DNA of 45,714 nucleotides from Pseudomonas sp. (GCF_030683065.1 NZ_JAUXMX010000016.1:1-45714); one strand, 5' to 3'; positions 15,865-26,027 are shown, counted from the first letter of the stretch. The notes: generated by a model not told the origin, from the sequence alone. A program made the numbers and translations.

Positions 15865-16644
15865 TTAGAACGCCGGCACGACTGCGCCCTGGTATTTCTC
15901 TAGGATAAAGGCTTTGACTTCAGGGCTGTTCAGCGCCTTGGCCAGTTTCTGCATGGCAGCGCTGTCCTTGTTGTCCGGGCGGGCGACCAGGATGTTTACG
16001 TAGGGCGAGTCGCTGCCTTCGATGATCAGCGCATCCGCGGTCGGGTTGAGCTTGGCTTCCAGAGCGTAGTTGGTGTTGATCAGCGCCAGGTCGACCTGGG
16101 TCAGTACACGCGGCAGGGTCGCGGCTTCCAGTTCCCGCACCTTGATCGCTTTCGGGTTCTCGGCGATGTCTTTCGGCGTGGCGAGGATGTTGCTCGCGTC
16201 CTTCAGGGTGATCACGCCGGCCTTTTGCAGCAGCAACAGGGCACGGCCGCCGTTGGTGGCGTCGTTGGGGATGACCACGTTGGCGCCTTGCGGCAGGTCC
16301 TTGAGGTCCTTGATCGTGCTCGAGTAGGCACCGAAGGGTTCGACATGCACGCCGGCGACGCTGCTCAGCTCGGTGCCGCGGCTCTTGTTGAACTCATCGA
16401 GGTACGGCTGGTGCTGGAAGAAGTTGGCGTCCAGGCGCTTCTCGGCGACCTGCACGTTAGGCTGCACGTAGTCGGTGAAGACCTTGATCTCCAACTCGAC
16501 GCCGTCTTTGGCCAAGGTCGGTTTGACGAACTCGAGGATTTCCGCGTGCGGCACGGCGGTGGCCGCCACGCTCAGGGATTCAGCCTGGGCAGCGCTGGAA
16601 AACGCAGCGACGACAGCGATGGCAGTCAGCAATTTTTTCATCAT
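15865..16644 (-). CDS. metQ: D-/L-methionine ABC transporter, substrate-binding protein
   Basis: Periplasmic methionine receptor of the NlpA/MetQ family, 259 residues. The signal peptide KKLLTAIAVVAAFSSAAQA lacks a lipobox cysteine, so it should be released as a soluble protein rather than the lipoprotein found in enterics. The core segments TAVPHAEILEF, FTDYVQPN, DANFFQHQPYLDEF, VIPNDATNGGRALLLL and SPYVNILV are all MetQ hallmarks. Two ATGs stand in tandem (16644 and 16641) after AAGGAG; the second has the better spacing, and either gives the same mature protein. It is the last gene of metNIQ, separated from metI by an inverted REP pair. Confidence 0.95.
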   Translation of the reverse strand: MMKKLLTAIAVVAAFSSAAQAESLSVAATAVPHAEILEFVKPTLAKDGVELEIKVFTDYVQPNVQVAEKRLDANFFQHQPYLDEFNKSRGTELSSVAGVHVEPFGAYSSTIKDLKDLPQGANVVIPNDATNGGRALLLLQKAGVITLKDASNILATPKDIAENPKAIKVRELEAATLPRVLTQVDLALINTNYALEAKLNPTADALIIEGSDSPYVNILVARPDNKDSAAMQKLAKALNSPEVKAFILEKYQGAVVPAF

Positions 16645-16700
16645 GAAGCTCCTTGTGGGATGGATACGGGGTTCGGCGGATAGCCGCTATACAACAGGAC

Positions 16701-16775
16701 GTAGGAGCCAGCTTGTTGTGGTCCGGCACGCCGGCGATCCTTGCCAAGGCTGATCGCCAGCAAGCTGGCTCCTAC
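16701..16775. repeat. Inverted REP pair (GTAGGAGCC family) between metI and metQ
   Basis: The left unit (16701-16718, GTAGGAGCCAGCTTGTTG) is slightly decayed; the right unit (16753-16775) is identical to the inverted unit at 13936. It forms a long hairpin inside the metNIQ transcript, where such elements often stabilise upstream mRNA or dampen readthrough. Confidence 0.85.
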
Positions 16776-16785
16776 AACAAACCGT

Positions 16786-17463
16786 TTATTTTCTGGAGAA
16801 ATGCACCACCAGCTTGTCGCCGGCGGTCTGCAGAATCTGTACCAGCACCAGCAGCAGCACCACGGTGACCAGCATCACGTCGGGCTGGTAGCGCTGGTAG
16901 CCATAGCGCACCGCCAGATCGCCAAGCCCGCCGCCGCCGATCAGGCCGGACATGGCGGTGTAGGACACCAGAGTGATGGCGGTCACCGTCACCGCCGCAA
17001 AGATGCCCGGCAACGCTTCAGGCAGCAGGGCGTTGACCACGATCTGGCGGGTGCTCGCCCCCATCGCCTGGGTCGCCTCGATGATCCCACGATCGACTTC
17101 GCGCAATGCGGTTTCCACCAGGCGGGCGAAGAACGGCGTGGCCCCCACCACCAGCGGCGGGATGGCCCCGGCCACACCCAGCGAGGTGCCGGTGACCAGC
17201 ACCGTGAAGGGAATCATCACGATCAGCAGGATGACGAAGGGCACCGAACGCAGGATGTTCACCAGCAGCGATAGCACGCTGTACAGCGCTTTCTGCTCGA
17301 ACATCTGCCGTGGGCTGGTGAGGAACAGCAGCACGCCCAGCGGTAAACCGAGGATCACGGTAAACAGCAGCGAGCCACCGAGCATGCTCAGGGTGTCGAG
17401 GCTGGCGTAGCCGATTTCCGCCCAATCGACATTGGGTAACAGGCGGGTCAGAAGAGCCTCCAT
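16786..17463 (-). CDS. metI: Methionine ABC transporter, permease
   Basis: Inner-membrane channel subunit, 225 residues with about five hydrophobic segments, the usual MetI size. The permease coupling loop appears as EATQAMGASTRQIVVNALLP near residue 140, and SYTAMSGLIGGGGLGDLAVR, followed by YGYQRY, near 180 is the MetI signature. Its ATG overlaps the last base of the metN stop (TGATG), so translation is coupled. Confidence 0.96.
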   Translation of the reverse strand: MEALLTRLLPNVDWAEIGYASLDTLSMLGGSLLFTVILGLPLGVLLFLTSPRQMFEQKALYSVLSLLVNILRSVPFVILLIVMIPFTVLVTGTSLGVAGAIPPLVVGATPFFARLVETALREVDRGIIEATQAMGASTRQIVVNALLPEALPGIFAAVTVTAITLVSYTAMSGLIGGGGLGDLAVRYGYQRYQPDVMLVTVVLLLVLVQILQTAGDKLVVHFSRK

Positions 17464-18470
17464 CAGCGCAGCACCTCCATGTGCACGTCGGCGGCAGCGA
17501 AGCGCGCTAGCGCGGCATTCAGGTCGCCGCCAGTCAGGGCCAGGGTCAACTGGCCGTAGGGGGTGTCTTTGATGTGATCGATGCGCCCGGCGAGGATGCT
17601 GTAATCCACCCCGGTTTCACGCGCCACGGTGCCGAGCAGCGGCGCGTAAGTGGCCTGCCCCTGAAAGGTCAGGCGCAGGATGCTGCCGGCCACATGGGCG
17701 AAGTCGTCATGCCGCGCGCCTTCGTCGACCTGCTCGGTTTCTTGGACGAAGCGCTTGGTGGTGGCGTGCTGCGGATGCAGAAAGACATCGGCCACCGAGC
17801 CCATCTCGACGATCACGCCGGCATCCATCACCGCCACGCGGTCGCAGACCCGGCGAATCACGTCCATTTCATGGGTGATCAGCACAATGGTCAGGTTCAG
17901 TTCGCGGTTGATCTGCGCCAGCAGTTGCAACACCGAGGCGGTGGTCTGCGGGTCGAGAGCGCTGGTGGCCTCGTCGCACAGCAGAATCTTCGGCTCGGTA
18001 GCCAGGGCGCGGGCGATGCCGACGCGCTGCTTCTGGCCGCCGGACAGCTGCGCCGGGTATTTGTTGGCGTGCTCGCTGAGACCGACCCGCGCCAGCAGTT
18101 CGGCGACCCGCGCCTGCATGGCGCTGCGCGACAATACCCCAGCCAGTTTCAGCGGCAGGGCGACGTTGGCGGCGACGGTCTTCGACGACAGCAGGTTGAA
18201 ATGCTGGAAGATCATCCCGACCCGCTGACGGAAGCGCCGCAGGCCAGCTGCATCCAGCGCGGTGACGTCTTCACCATCGATCTCGATGCGCCCGCCCGAG
18301 GGTTCTTCCAGACGATTGATCAGGCGCAGCAGGGTGCTCTTGCCGGCACCGGAATGACCGATGATGCCGAACACTTCGCCACGGGCGATCTGCAGGTCGC
18401 TCGGCTGCAAGGCGGGGATATCCTGGCCACTGACGCGATACGCCTTGTGAACCTGATGAAAGTTGATCAC
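17463..18470 (-). CDS. metN: Methionine ABC transporter, ATP-binding protein
   Basis: Cytoplasmic ATPase of the methionine importer, 335 residues. Walker A is GHSGAGKS (38-45), the signature LSGGQKQR (142-149), Walker B LLCDEA with D166-E167, and the switch histidine is H200. The C-terminal part after about residue 255 ([20 protein letters not shown] and onward) is the NIL/ACT-like domain that senses internal methionine and inhibits transport. It is the first gene of metNIQ; no S-box or other known methionine riboswitch is seen in the 170 bases upstream. Confidence 0.96.
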   Translation of the reverse strand: MINFHQVHKAYRVSGQDIPALQPSDLQIARGEVFGIIGHSGAGKSTLLRLINRLEEPSGGRIEIDGEDVTALDAAGLRRFRQRVGMIFQHFNLLSSKTVAANVALPLKLAGVLSRSAMQARVAELLARVGLSEHANKYPAQLSGGQKQRVGIARALATEPKILLCDEATSALDPQTTASVLQLLAQINRELNLTIVLITHEMDVIRRVCDRVAVMDAGVIVEMGSVADVFLHPQHATTKRFVQETEQVDEGARHDDFAHVAGSILRLTFQGQATYAPLLGTVARETGVDYSILAGRIDHIKDTPYGQLTLALTGGDLNAALARFAAADVHMEVLR

Positions 18471-18642
18471 GCATTAAACCTTTTGGGTTTGTAAAACGGC
18501 CGGGTGGGCACAAAGGCGCCTAGTCTACCCGGCACGCTTTAGGCCGCAAAAATCTTTGTGGGCCTATGGTTATAGCTAAAAAGCATGAGCCAGAGCGGCA
18601 CCAACCGCGAGTACAGGTCATTGCCACGGGCAGCTGCCTGGT

Positions 18643-19476
18643 CTAAGGCTGCGGGCTCAGCAGCAGTTGCGGTGCCTGGTCGGGTTCGATTACCTGGCTC
18701 ATGACCGGGCTGAAGTCCGGGTCGAGACGCTCGATCCGCGCCTTGAGCAACGGTGCGAGCCACAGATAGTCGCCGGCCTGACGAACCTGGATAGCCACTG
18801 TGCAGCGGAAGGTGACCACATCCGCAGCGACCGCATCGAGCAGCCGGTACAGCCCCTGGTTGTCCCGGCTATCGAGCATCGGCAAGGCAATCGCACTGCT
18901 GGACGCAGCCGGATCGATCAGTTGGGCGTGCGGCACGGGGGCCTCTTCGGGCAACTGGATCGCCCTGAGTGCAGCGGCCTGCCGCTCGGCGGCCTGGCGC
19001 AATTGGCGCGCCTGCTCACCCCGCGCCGCCTGGGCTTGGGCCGCAGCCTGTTCGGCGGCGCTGCTCGCAAGGTCCGCCGCATCCAGCTCGGTTTGTCGAA
19101 CCTTGGCAATCGCGCCACCCAGCCCGGTGGTCAATGCGGGCGCCTGCGGCATCAACATACGCGCCCGGCCGAGGGCCTTGGCCGCACGCTCCAGGTCACC
19201 GACCTGCAGGGCTGCTTGGCCTTGGCGCAGATAGGCTTCGGCCAGCTGACGCTGATACACCTCAAGGCGAGCGTCGCCGCTGGCGCGCACGTTTAGGGAT
19301 TTGAGCTGGCTTTCGGCTGCGCTCAACTGGTCTTCGGCCAGGCTTTGCTCGAGCAGGCGAAAGTCACCGAGCAGCTCGTCGGTGATCGGGCCTGGTCCTT
19401 GCGGCGCGCTCTGGCACGCGGCCAACAGCAGCGAAATAGCGAGGATGGAAAGACAACGTGAGGCGTACGAGATCAT
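18643..19476 (-). CDS. Conserved lipoprotein with alanine-rich helical region
   Basis: An outer- or inner-membrane lipoprotein of unknown function, the counterpart by position of a hypothetical gene between metN and znuB in P. aeruginosa. The signal ends in the lipobox LLAAC with acylated Cys at residue 21 of the chosen start. A tetratricopeptide-like helical part (RQLAEAYLRQGQAALQVGDL, then ERAAKALGRARML) is followed by a long alanine-rich coiled-coil segment of about 60 residues. A C-terminal domain of about 100 residues contains VVTFRCTVAIQVRQAGDYLW. The start at 19476 has GAGA nine bases upstream; the ATG at 19491 is the alternative. It is downstream of znuB after 187 bases with REP-like repeats, so a separate promoter is likely. 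Confidence 0.8.
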   Translation of the reverse strand: MISYASRCLSILAISLLLAACQSAPQGPGPITDELLGDFRLLEQSLAEDQLSAAESQLKSLNVRASGDARLEVYQRQLAEAYLRQGQAALQVGDLERAAKALGRARMLMPQAPALTTGLGGAIAKVRQTELDAADLASSAAEQAAAQAQAARGEQARQLRQAAERQAAALRAIQLPEEAPVPHAQLIDPAASSSAIALPMLDSRDNQGLYRLLDAVAADVVTFRCTVAIQVRQAGDYLWLAPLLKARIERLDPDFSPVMSQVIEPDQAPQLLLSPQP

Positions 19477-19560
19477 TTCTGCGAGTCTCATGTTGGGCAA
19501 AAAACGGCCAATTCTACACCGCCCAGCCGAGCGCAACCAAACCTTGCTGCGACTGTATAG

Positions 19561-19602
19561 GGTGGATGACGCTCTATCCATCCACCAATCGCGATGGTGG
19601 AT
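19561..19602. repeat. Nested palindromic repeat (GGTGGAT family)
   Basis: GGTGGAT at 19561 is inverted as ATCCACC at 19580-19586 and repeated directly at 19596-19602. CCACCA/TGGTGG forms a second nested stem. It is a REP-like motif of the kind common in Pseudomonas gaps. Confidence 0.65.
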
Positions 19603-19663
19603 GAAAAAGGCATCAGCTACGCGCCCCGATTCATTGCCCTACACGGCTCCCGTAGCCTGAGCC

Positions 19664-20452
19664 TTACGCCGTGCGCCGCGGCAGGGCGAAGCTGAGCAGG
19701 AACAGGCTGGCCGCCGAGACCACTATCGAGGGTCCGGCCGGGGTGTCCTGGAACCACGACAGGCTGAGGCCACCGCACACCGCAACGATGCCCAGCAGGC
19801 TGGCGCCCAGGGCCATCTGCTCCGGGGTGCGCGCGTGGCGCTGGGCGGCGGCGGCGGGAATGATCAGCAAGGAGGTGATCAGCAGCACGCCAACGATCTT
19901 CATCGCCACGGCGATCACCACGGCGATCAGCAGCATCAGGCTCAGGCGGATCGCCGCCACCGGCAAGCCTTCCACCCGTGCCAGCTCCTCGTGCACGGTG
20001 ATCGCCAGCAGCGGACGCCAGAGCAGCGTCAACAGCACCAGCACCAGGGCGCTGCCGCCAAGAATCCAGGCCAGGTCGCTGGGGCCGACGGCCAGCAGGT
20101 CGCCGAACAGGTAGCCCATCAGGTCAATCCGCACATCTTTCATAAAGCTCAAGACGACCAGACCCAAGGACAGAGTGCTATGGGCAAGAATCCCGAGCAG
20201 GGTGTCCGAAGCCAGCGGCTGGCGGGTCTGCAGGGTCACCAGCAGCACCGCCAGCAGCACGCAGCCGACCGTCACCGCCAAGGTCGGACTCACATCGAGC
20301 ATCAGGCCGAGGGCGACGCCGAGCAGCGCGGCATGCGACAGGGTGTCGCCGAAATAAGCCATGCGCCGCCAGACCACGAAAGAGCCGAGCGGACCGGCGA
20401 CAATGGCCAGGGCCAGGCCGGCAAGCAGGGCGTTGAGCAGAAAATCAGCCAT
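19664..20452 (-). CDS. znuB: Zinc ABC transporter, permease
   Basis: Inner-membrane channel of the high-affinity zinc importer, 262 residues, with about seven or eight hydrophobic segments. [20 protein letters not shown], then [12 protein letters not shown], near residue 25 is the ABC-3 family signature. The ATG at 20452 lies inside the end of znuC (8-base overlap), which indicates translational coupling; a longer frame upstream is not needed. It is the third gene of zur-znuC-znuB. Confidence 0.96.
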   Translation of the reverse strand: MADFLLNALLAGLALAIVAGPLGSFVVWRRMAYFGDTLSHAALLGVALGLMLDVSPTLAVTVGCVLLAVLLVTLQTRQPLASDTLLGILAHSTLSLGLVVLSFMKDVRIDLMGYLFGDLLAVGPSDLAWILGGSALVLVLLTLLWRPLLAITVHEELARVEGLPVAAIRLSLMLLIAVVIAVAMKIVGVLLITSLLIIPAAAAQRHARTPEQMALGASLLGIVAVCGGLSLSWFQDTPAGPSIVVSAASLFLLSFALPRRTA

Positions 20453-21251
20453 GCTTGCAGCCATCTCCGTGTACATGGGGTTGCAGCGGGCCTTTGATAT
20501 TCAGGCCGGCGCTCGGTTGGTTGACCACGGCGCCATGCAGGTCGTGCTCATGGTCGTGGCGGTGGTGATAGATCGCCAGGCTCTGGGCGTCCTGGCCGAA
20601 CAGCTCGACGAACGCCGGGTCAAAGCTGACCTGCTCCGGGTGACCGGAACAGCAGACATGCCGATTGAGGCAGACCACTTGGTCGGTGGTGCTCATCACC
20701 AGGTGCAGGTCATGGGACACCATCAATACGCCGCAACCATGGCGGTCGCGCAACTGGGTGATAAGGCGGTACAGCTCGGCCTGGCCGCTGACATCGACGC
20801 CCTGCACCGGCTCGTCGAGCACCAGCAGCTGCGGCTCGCGCAACAGCGCCCGGGCCAGCAGCACCCGCTGCAGCTCGCCGCCGGAAATACTCTGCAAAGG
20901 ACTGTCGATCACCTGGCTGGCGCCGACTTCGGCCAGCGCCGCCTGAGCGCTGGCACGATCAACACCGGGCACCAGACGCAGAAAGCGCAGCACACTGAGC
21001 GGCAGGGTGGCATCGACATGCAGTTTCTGCGGCATATAGCCGATGCGCAGCTTCGGCTTACGCCAGACACTGCCGCTATCGGGCTTGAGCAGGCCGAGTA
21101 CGGCGCGCACCAGGGTGGTTTTGCCGGCGCCATTGGGACCGATAAGGGTGACGATCTCGCCGGGCTTGACGCTCAGTTGCACATCCTGCAACACGCTCTG
21201 GCCGCGGAAGCTGACACCAATCCCCTCAAGGCGAATCAACGCATCGCTCAT
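20445..21251 (-). CDS. znuC: Zinc ABC transporter, ATP-binding protein
   Basis: ATPase of the zinc importer, 268 residues. Walker [10 protein letters not shown] is near residue 38, the signature ISGGELQR near 123, Walker [11 protein letters not shown] near 145 and the switch histidine in MVSHDLH near 178. The C-terminus is histidine-rich (HHRHDHEHD and [10 protein letters not shown]), a trait of ZnuC that may bind zinc in the cytosol. The ATG overlaps the zur stop by four bases (ATGA) and has AGGAGG upstream. Confidence 0.96.
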   Translation of the reverse strand: MSDALIRLEGIGVSFRGQSVLQDVQLSVKPGEIVTLIGPNGAGKTTLVRAVLGLLKPDSGSVWRKPKLRIGYMPQKLHVDATLPLSVLRFLRLVPGVDRASAQAALAEVGASQVIDSPLQSISGGELQRVLLARALLREPQLLVLDEPVQGVDVSGQAELYRLITQLRDRHGCGVLMVSHDLHLVMSTTDQVVCLNRHVCCSGHPEQVSFDPAFVELFGQDAQSLAIYHHRHDHEHDLHGAVVNQPSAGLNIKGPLQPHVHGDGCKHG

Positions 21252-21733
21252 GCGGCCTCCTGGCAACCCGCGCAGAGACCAACTACTTCCACGGTCTGCC
21301 CTTCGACCACAAAACCGACGCTCTGCGCGCCACTGACGATCGCGTCACTGATCGCGGCATACTCCAGCTCGATGGCCGCATGGCAGCTGCGGCAAATCAG
21401 GAACTGGCCCTGGTGGGCGTGCGTCGGGTGACTGCAGCCGACAAAGGCGTTGAGCGAGGCGATGCGGTGCACCAGGCCGTTTTCCAGAAGAAAATCCAGC
21501 GCCCGATAAACGGTCGGCGGTGCGGCGCGGCGGCCATCCTGCTCGCTTAACACGGCGAGGATGTCGTAAGCCCCCAACGGCTTGTGGCTCTGCCAGACCA
21601 GCTCCAGCACGCGTTTGCGCAGGGCAGTCAGGCGCAGCCCCTGCTGCGTGCAGATGCCTTCGGCCTCGGCCAGGGCATGGCTGACACAATGGGAATGGTC
21701 GTGGGGACGTGAGGCGAGCGGTGGCTGAGTCAT
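21248..21733 (-). CDS. zur: Zinc uptake regulator (Fur family)
   Basis: Zinc-dependent repressor of the znu genes, 161 residues (called np20 in P. aeruginosa). The DNA-binding winged helix occupies about 30-85 ([20 protein letters not shown], then [26 protein letters not shown]). Structural zinc cysteines are seen as CRSC and CAGC, and regulatory ligands in the HPTHAHQ stretch. The N-terminus HDHSHCVSH is histidine-rich. It is the first gene of zur-znuC-znuB and is divergent from znuA, with a Zur-like dyad in the short gap that could serve both directions. Confidence 0.95.
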   Translation of the reverse strand: MTQPPLASRPHDHSHCVSHALAEAEGICTQQGLRLTALRKRVLELVWQSHKPLGAYDILAVLSEQDGRRAAPPTVYRALDFLLENGLVHRIASLNAFVGCSHPTHAHQGQFLICRSCHAAIELEYAAISDAIVSGAQSVGFVVEGQTVEVVGLCAGCQEAA

Positions 21734-21760
21734 TGGGCGAGGACGGCAAGGGCGGGAGAC

Positions 21761-21773
21761 GTTATTATATTAC
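21761..21773. promoter_or_regulatory. Zur-box-like dyad between zur and znuA
   Basis: GTTATTATATTAC is an imperfect AT-rich dyad of the kind bound by Zur (core GTTATAN-like), centred in the gap between the divergent zur and znuA starts. It is the only AT-rich palindrome there. Confidence 0.65.
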
Positions 21774-21800
21774 CCGTTCCTTCCAGCCTGAGTGTCCTCC

Positions 21801-22781
21801 GTGTTGCGTCTTTTTTCTGCTGTCAGCCTGCTCTGCGCCATTTTCCTCACCAGCCCTGCCGCACTCGCCGAGGTGCGCGTGCTGACCAGCATCAAACCCT
21901 TGCAGCTGATTGCCGCGGCCGTGCAGGACGGTGTCGGCAGCCCCGAAGTGCTGCTGCCGCCAGGCGCCTCGCCGCACCACTACGCGCTACGCCCCTCCGA
22001 TGTGCGGCGGGTACGCGAAGTGACGCTGCTGTACTGGGTTGGCCCGGACCTGGAAAGCTTCCTGCCGCGGGTACTGGCCGGGCGTAGCCAACCCAACGTC
22101 GCGGTGCAGGACCTGCCCGGCATGCACCTGCGTCACTTCGGCGACAGCCATGCCGCGCACGAAGGCCATGATGACCATGACTTGGGCCACGATGATCATA
22201 AGGCGCACAACGCGCCTGACCAGGGGGCCGCCGACCAGCACGATCACAATCATCGCCCCGGCAGCCTGGATGCCCATTTGTGGTTGCTGCCAGCCAACGC
22301 CCAAGTAATAGCCGCGAAAATGGCCGCCGACCTGGCCAGCGCCGACCCGGCCAACGCACCGCGCTATCAGGCCAATGCTAACGCCTTTGGCGAAAGCCTT
22401 GAGGCCCTCGACCAACGCCTGAAAACCCGCCTGAGTGGCCTGGCCGGCAAACCCTACTTTGTCTTCCACGAGGCCTATGACTACTTCGAGGCGGCCTACG
22501 GGCTCAAGCACGCCGGCGTATTTAGCGTGGCCAGCGAGGTGCAGCCCGGCGCCCGGCATGTGGCCGCCATGCGCACCCGTTTAGAGAAGGCCGGGCCGAG
22601 CTGTGTATTCAGCGAACCGCCGATGGTCCCACGCCTGGCCGAGACCCTGACCGCCGGTCTGCCGGTAACTTTGGCTGAGCTCGATACCATGGGCGCGATC
22701 CTGGCTGTAGATGGCAACGGCTACGAGGCCTTGCTGGATAACCTGGCCAATGGCTTGGTCGACTGTTTGAGCGCTTTATAA
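21801..22781 (+). CDS. znuA: Zinc ABC transporter, periplasmic binding protein
   Basis: High-affinity zinc receptor, about 326 residues. The signal peptide reads LRLFSAVSLLCAIFLTSPAA, then LA. Zinc ligand histidines are seen in PGASPHHYALRPSD and in the C-terminal lobe (FHEAYDYF). The long acidic, histidine-rich loop between about residues 110 and 150 (HEGHDDHDLGHDDHKAH and DQHDHNHR) is typical of ZnuA. No ATG fits; GTG at 21801 is chosen because the signal peptide follows directly, with GTG at 21792 as an alternative, and no clear ribosome site is present for either. It is divergent from zur across a Zur-like dyad. Confidence 0.94.
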   Translation: MLRLFSAVSLLCAIFLTSPAALAEVRVLTSIKPLQLIAAAVQDGVGSPEVLLPPGASPHHYALRPSDVRRVREVTLLYWVGPDLESFLPRVLAGRSQPNVAVQDLPGMHLRHFGDSHAAHEGHDDHDLGHDDHKAHNAPDQGAADQHDHNHRPGSLDAHLWLLPANAQVIAAKMAADLASADPANAPRYQANANAFGESLEALDQRLKTRLSGLAGKPYFVFHEAYDYFEAAYGLKHAGVFSVASEVQPGARHVAAMRTRLEKAGPSCVFSEPPMVPRLAETLTAGLPVTLAELDTMGAILAVDGNGYEALLDNLANGLVDCLSAL

Positions 22782-23022
22782 GGCCTCGCAGGCCGTCAAT
22801 GCTGCGCGCGTGACAACGCTGGAAGTCATGCGCAGGTTGAGCCATGCTTGGCCGACATGCTCGCGCATGCCATAACAATAAGCAGGCAATGCCTATCAAC
22901 ACCCGTGCATAGGCAAAACCGTAGCTGTACCACCATCGCTGCTCTATAAAGATTTCGACTAATGGTCTTTCGCTGAGGGCATATCTGCCGATAGCCAAGA
23001 CAATCCCTCAAGGAGAGATACC

Positions 23023-24657
23023 ATGTTGCGTTTCTTCGCCGACCTCGGCTTTCGCTGGAAAATCACCCTACCTATCGGCTTCCTGGCGTTGTTGCTGGTG
23101 CTGATGGGCTGGTCAGGCATGCGCGGCATCAACCAGGTAACGGAGTCCAGCACTCAGCTGACCAAACGCTACCTGCCGGCCATCAGCCTGCTACTCAATG
23201 CTGATCGTGATCTCTATCAGGCCTTTGTTGCCGAGCGCAGCTTGCTCGACAGCAACGCGGGCAGCCACGCCCAAGCACTGCGGGCCAGTCACGCGGAAAA
23301 TCTGCAGCAAGTTCAGGATCGCGTTCAGCGCTATGCCGCGATGCAGCCAGGTGCCGAGGCACTGGCCCTGGTCAGTCAGTTCAATAATGGCTTTGCGCAG
23401 TGGACGCAGGTCTCGCGGCGAGTCATCGAACAAGCCGAGAGCAACCCAAAAGCGGCCAGCGACCTGAGCTTTGGCGACAGCGAACGTCAGTTCGAAGCTA
23501 TGCGCGATGTCATCGACAAGCTTGGCGAAATGGAAGACCTGGCATCGCTTAGCGAAGGCCAGGCAGCGATAGACGATGGCGCTGCCGCGAACGTGCAACA
23601 AGGCAGCATTCTGCTGATCGCCCTGCTCGGTTGCGTGCTGCTGGTTATTGCCCTGCCGCTCGTGGTGCTTCGCCCAATGCTGCAGCTGCTCCATCGCGTC
23701 GAGCAGATTGCCGAAGGTGACGGCGACCTGCGGGCACGCATGGACGCCCACTCGGCTGACGAACTGGGCCAGCTTGGTAAAGCGTTCAACCGTTTCCTCG
23801 ACAAGCTGCAGCCGCTGATTGCCGAGGTCGGCCGGGTTACCGGAGAAGTCGATGCAGCAGCTCGATCCATGGCTGGTATGGCCGCGACCAATGACCGACT
23901 GATCAGCAGCGAGCATGCCTCACTCGACCAGGTCAGCACTGCCGCAACCGAGATGAGTGCCGCCGTGCATGAGGTGGCGCGCAATGCACTGAACGCCTCG
24001 GACGCCGCGCAGCAAGCCACCAGCCAGTCCCGCGATGGCGCCCAAGTGGTCAGCAGCACCATCCAGTCGATCCGCCAACTGGCCCAGGAAGTGGAAAGCG
24101 CATCGGAAACCATTGCCGCCCTGGCCCAGGAGACCTCCAGCATCGGCGCCGTACTCGAAGTAATCCGCGGCATCGCCGACCAGACCAACCTGCTGGCCCT
24201 GAACGCCGCCATCGAGGCCGCGCGGGCCGGTGAACAAGGCCGCGGCTTTGCCGTGGTGGCCGACGAAGTCAGGGCGCTGGCGGGACGCACCCAGGACTCG
24301 ACCAAGGACATCCAGGTGCGCATCGAGCGTCTGCAGGCCGGGGTCGACAAGGCCGTGCACGCCATGCACGCCGGCAGCAGCAAGGCCCGCGACAGCGTCG
24401 AGCGTGCCGCCGGGGTCGATCAGGTGCTCAGTGACACCAGCGCTTCGGTGCTGCGCATCAACGACATGGCCGCCCAAATTGCCACTGCCTGCGAAGAACA
24501 GAGCAGCGTCACCGAGGAAATAGCACGCAACATCACCGACATCCGCGACCTGTCCAACGACGCCGCCGCCAACTCCGCCCAGAGCATGCAGGCCAGCCAG
24601 CAACTCTCCAGGCTATCAAAGACCCTGGCAGAACTGGTCGGCCGCTTCCGCGTCTGA
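23023..24657 (+). CDS. Methyl-accepting chemotaxis protein with four-helix-bundle sensor
   Basis: Membrane chemoreceptor, 544 residues. TM1 is about 14-34, followed by a periplasmic helical sensor of about 160 residues of the 4HB type, TM2 at 195-217, HAMP to about 270, then the signalling coiled coil. The hairpin tip that contacts CheW and CheA is canonical ([20 protein letters not shown], then [18 protein letters not shown]; about 380-420). No C-terminal CheR-binding pentapeptide is present, as for most Pseudomonas receptors. The start has GGAGAG eight bases upstream, and a terminator follows, so it is monocistronic. The ligand is unknown; the ATP-driven Att-type unit next door is on the other strand. 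Confidence 0.92.
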   Translation: MLRFFADLGFRWKITLPIGFLALLLVLMGWSGMRGINQVTESSTQLTKRYLPAISLLLNADRDLYQAFVAERSLLDSNAGSHAQALRASHAENLQQVQDRVQRYAAMQPGAEALALVSQFNNGFAQWTQVSRRVIEQAESNPKAASDLSFGDSERQFEAMRDVIDKLGEMEDLASLSEGQAAIDDGAAANVQQGSILLIALLGCVLLVIALPLVVLRPMLQLLHRVEQIAEGDGDLRARMDAHSADELGQLGKAFNRFLDKLQPLIAEVGRVTGEVDAAARSMAGMAATNDRLISSEHASLDQVSTAATEMSAAVHEVARNALNASDAAQQATSQSRDGAQVVSSTIQSIRQLAQEVESASETIAALAQETSSIGAVLEVIRGIADQTNLLALNAAIEAARAGEQGRGFAVVADEVRALAGRTQDSTKDIQVRIERLQAGVDKAVHAMHAGSSKARDSVERAAGVDQVLSDTSASVLRINDMAAQIATACEEQSSVTEEIARNITDIRDLSNDAAANSAQSMQASQQLSRLSKTLAELVGRFRV

Positions 24658-24713
24658 GCCGGAGGCAATCAGGCAGAAGCGTAACGGTAGCAAGACCACG
24701 ATTCACCCTTGAA

Positions 24714-24740
24714 CGCCACGGAGAAATCCGTGGTGTTTTT
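24714..24740 (+). terminator. Rho-independent terminator of the chemoreceptor gene
   Basis: CCACGGA, a GAAA tetraloop and TCCGTGG are followed by TGTTTTT. Two further outer pairs extend the stem. Confidence 0.9.
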
Positions 24741-24953
24741 GCTGATTTCTGAATAGCACAAAATGGAGAGGGGTCGCGGAAGCTGGATCAGGACGATTTC
24801 GGCCCTTGGTGACTGGAGCCGGTCGTGACAGGCAGGAGTCGGCCCAGAAGCGGGCGCCTGAAATAGGCCAAATAAATCTCTAGCCCCCCTTTTTGCTACT
24901 GCCTGCCGCATTCAACGCGGCAAGGCTGTCGGGGGATCTGCTCAAAACCCGCC
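24741..24953. other. Gap between chemoreceptor and lipocalin-like gene, no gene seen
   Basis: Nothing coding is supported. The middle (about 24815-24860) looks like the decayed intergenic repeat common beside mobile regions in pseudomonads, but I cannot prove this by eye. GCCGCATTCAACGCGGC at 24905-24921 is a small palindrome. Confidence 0.35.
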
Positions 24954-26027
24954 TCAATAACCGGTCATTTCCAGAAATCCGCGCCCTCCCAGGCTGCCGG
25001 TCAAGCTGACCGGTCCTTCCCAATAGGGAAACAGCGTGGCCATCCATGCCTGCGGCTGTAGCGCTGCGACCTGCACATCCACAGCATGCTCGGGCACTTC
25101 AACCCGCCATGCTGTCGGCACCTTGCGCCCATGCTGCTGAACCGTCCAGGTCACTGGCGTGAGCTTGATCTGCGTTGCATCAAGAGGTGTTGGAACACCC
25201 TCGGCGCTGATCCAGGTTCCTGCACGATAATGGTCGCCTTGGGCCTGCCGAACCTGAAACAGCATCAACTTGGCGCCATTTTGCAGATGCAGGGAAAACC
25301 AGTCCCAGCCCTGCTGGTCGGCGGCCAGTGGCTGGCTGCTCCACTCGCGATCCAGCCAGGCATTGCCGGTGACGTTGAAGCGCTGGCCGGCACTTTGCAC
25401 TTCACCGGTAACCTGAAAAAAAGGCTGGCTGAAATAATAAGACGCTTGCCCCTGCCCGGACTTCTCGCTGTAGCCTTGATCCCCATGGGCGACCAGCGGG
25501 CCCTTGCTGCTGAGTTGCAGCGCATAGCTGAATTGCTTTCCAGACGCCTGCATGTGCAGGTTCTGCAACCCTGCACCGGCGCTGCTATGCAGCGACCAGT
25601 TATCGATCCATGCACGGAAAGGCTCGGCTTGCACCCCGGCCTGGCCAATCCCTCCGCGGGCCAGCGTCTCGGTATGCTGATGCCCCCAAGGGCTGGTCAG
25701 GCCAGCATGCCCCATCCATACATTGGGGCTGTTCCAACCCACTTGTTCCTCACCCGGACGCAGGGCCGTGCGGAACAGCGTCCACTGCGCACCCCATTCA
25801 CGGCCTTGTTCATCGGTCAAATTAGCGGTGACGTACCACCATTCAATGCGATAGCCGTCATGGGCAGCATGATCCTGCGGGAAAACCAGCGGCCGGCCAC
25901 GGCTGACCGTGGCAAACGCATCGGATGCCTGACCAAGGCCGGCAAAGCCTGCCGTGACGGATGGTTTTTCTTCGCAAGCGGCCAGGAGCACAAACAGCAT
26001 CAACACGAGTAACCGCTTAGCGTTCAT
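24954..26027 (-). CDS. AttH-type lipocalin-like lipoprotein
   Basis: A 357-residue lipoprotein: the signal MNAKRLLVLMLFVLLAAC puts the acylated Cys at 18. The rest belongs to the AttH / carotenoid 1,2-hydratase (CrtC) lipocalin-like family, with the hallmark stretch DGYRIEWWYVTANL near residue 57, the following WTLFRTAL, and GNAWLDREWSSQ near 230. No carotenoid genes are nearby, so hydratase activity is not implied. Its ATG lies inside the end of the permease gene (11-base overlap), so the three proteins are made together. In this family the lipoprotein partners an ATPase and an FtsX-like permease; its substrate is unknown. Confidence 0.85.
   Translation of the reverse strand: MNAKRLLVLMLFVLLAACEEKPSVTAGFAGLGQASDAFATVSRGRPLVFPQDHAAHDGYRIEWWYVTANLTDEQGREWGAQWTLFRTALRPGEEQVGWNSPNVWMGHAGLTSPWGHQHTETLARGGIGQAGVQAEPFRAWIDNWSLHSSAGAGLQNLHMQASGKQFSYALQLSSKGPLVAHGDQGYSEKSGQGQASYYFSQPFFQVTGEVQSAGQRFNVTGNAWLDREWSSQPLAADQQGWDWFSLHLQNGAKLMLFQVRQAQGDHYRAGTWISAEGVPTPLDATQIKLTPVTWTVQQHGRKVPTAWRVEVPEHAVDVQVAALQPQAWMATLFPYWEGPVSLTGSLGGRGFLEMTGY

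Noticed and set aside
24954..26027. Carotenoid 1,2-hydratase (crtC)
   Set aside because: Only the lipocalin-like fold is shared; the lipobox and the ABC neighbours fit an AttH lipoprotein, and no carotenoid genes are near.
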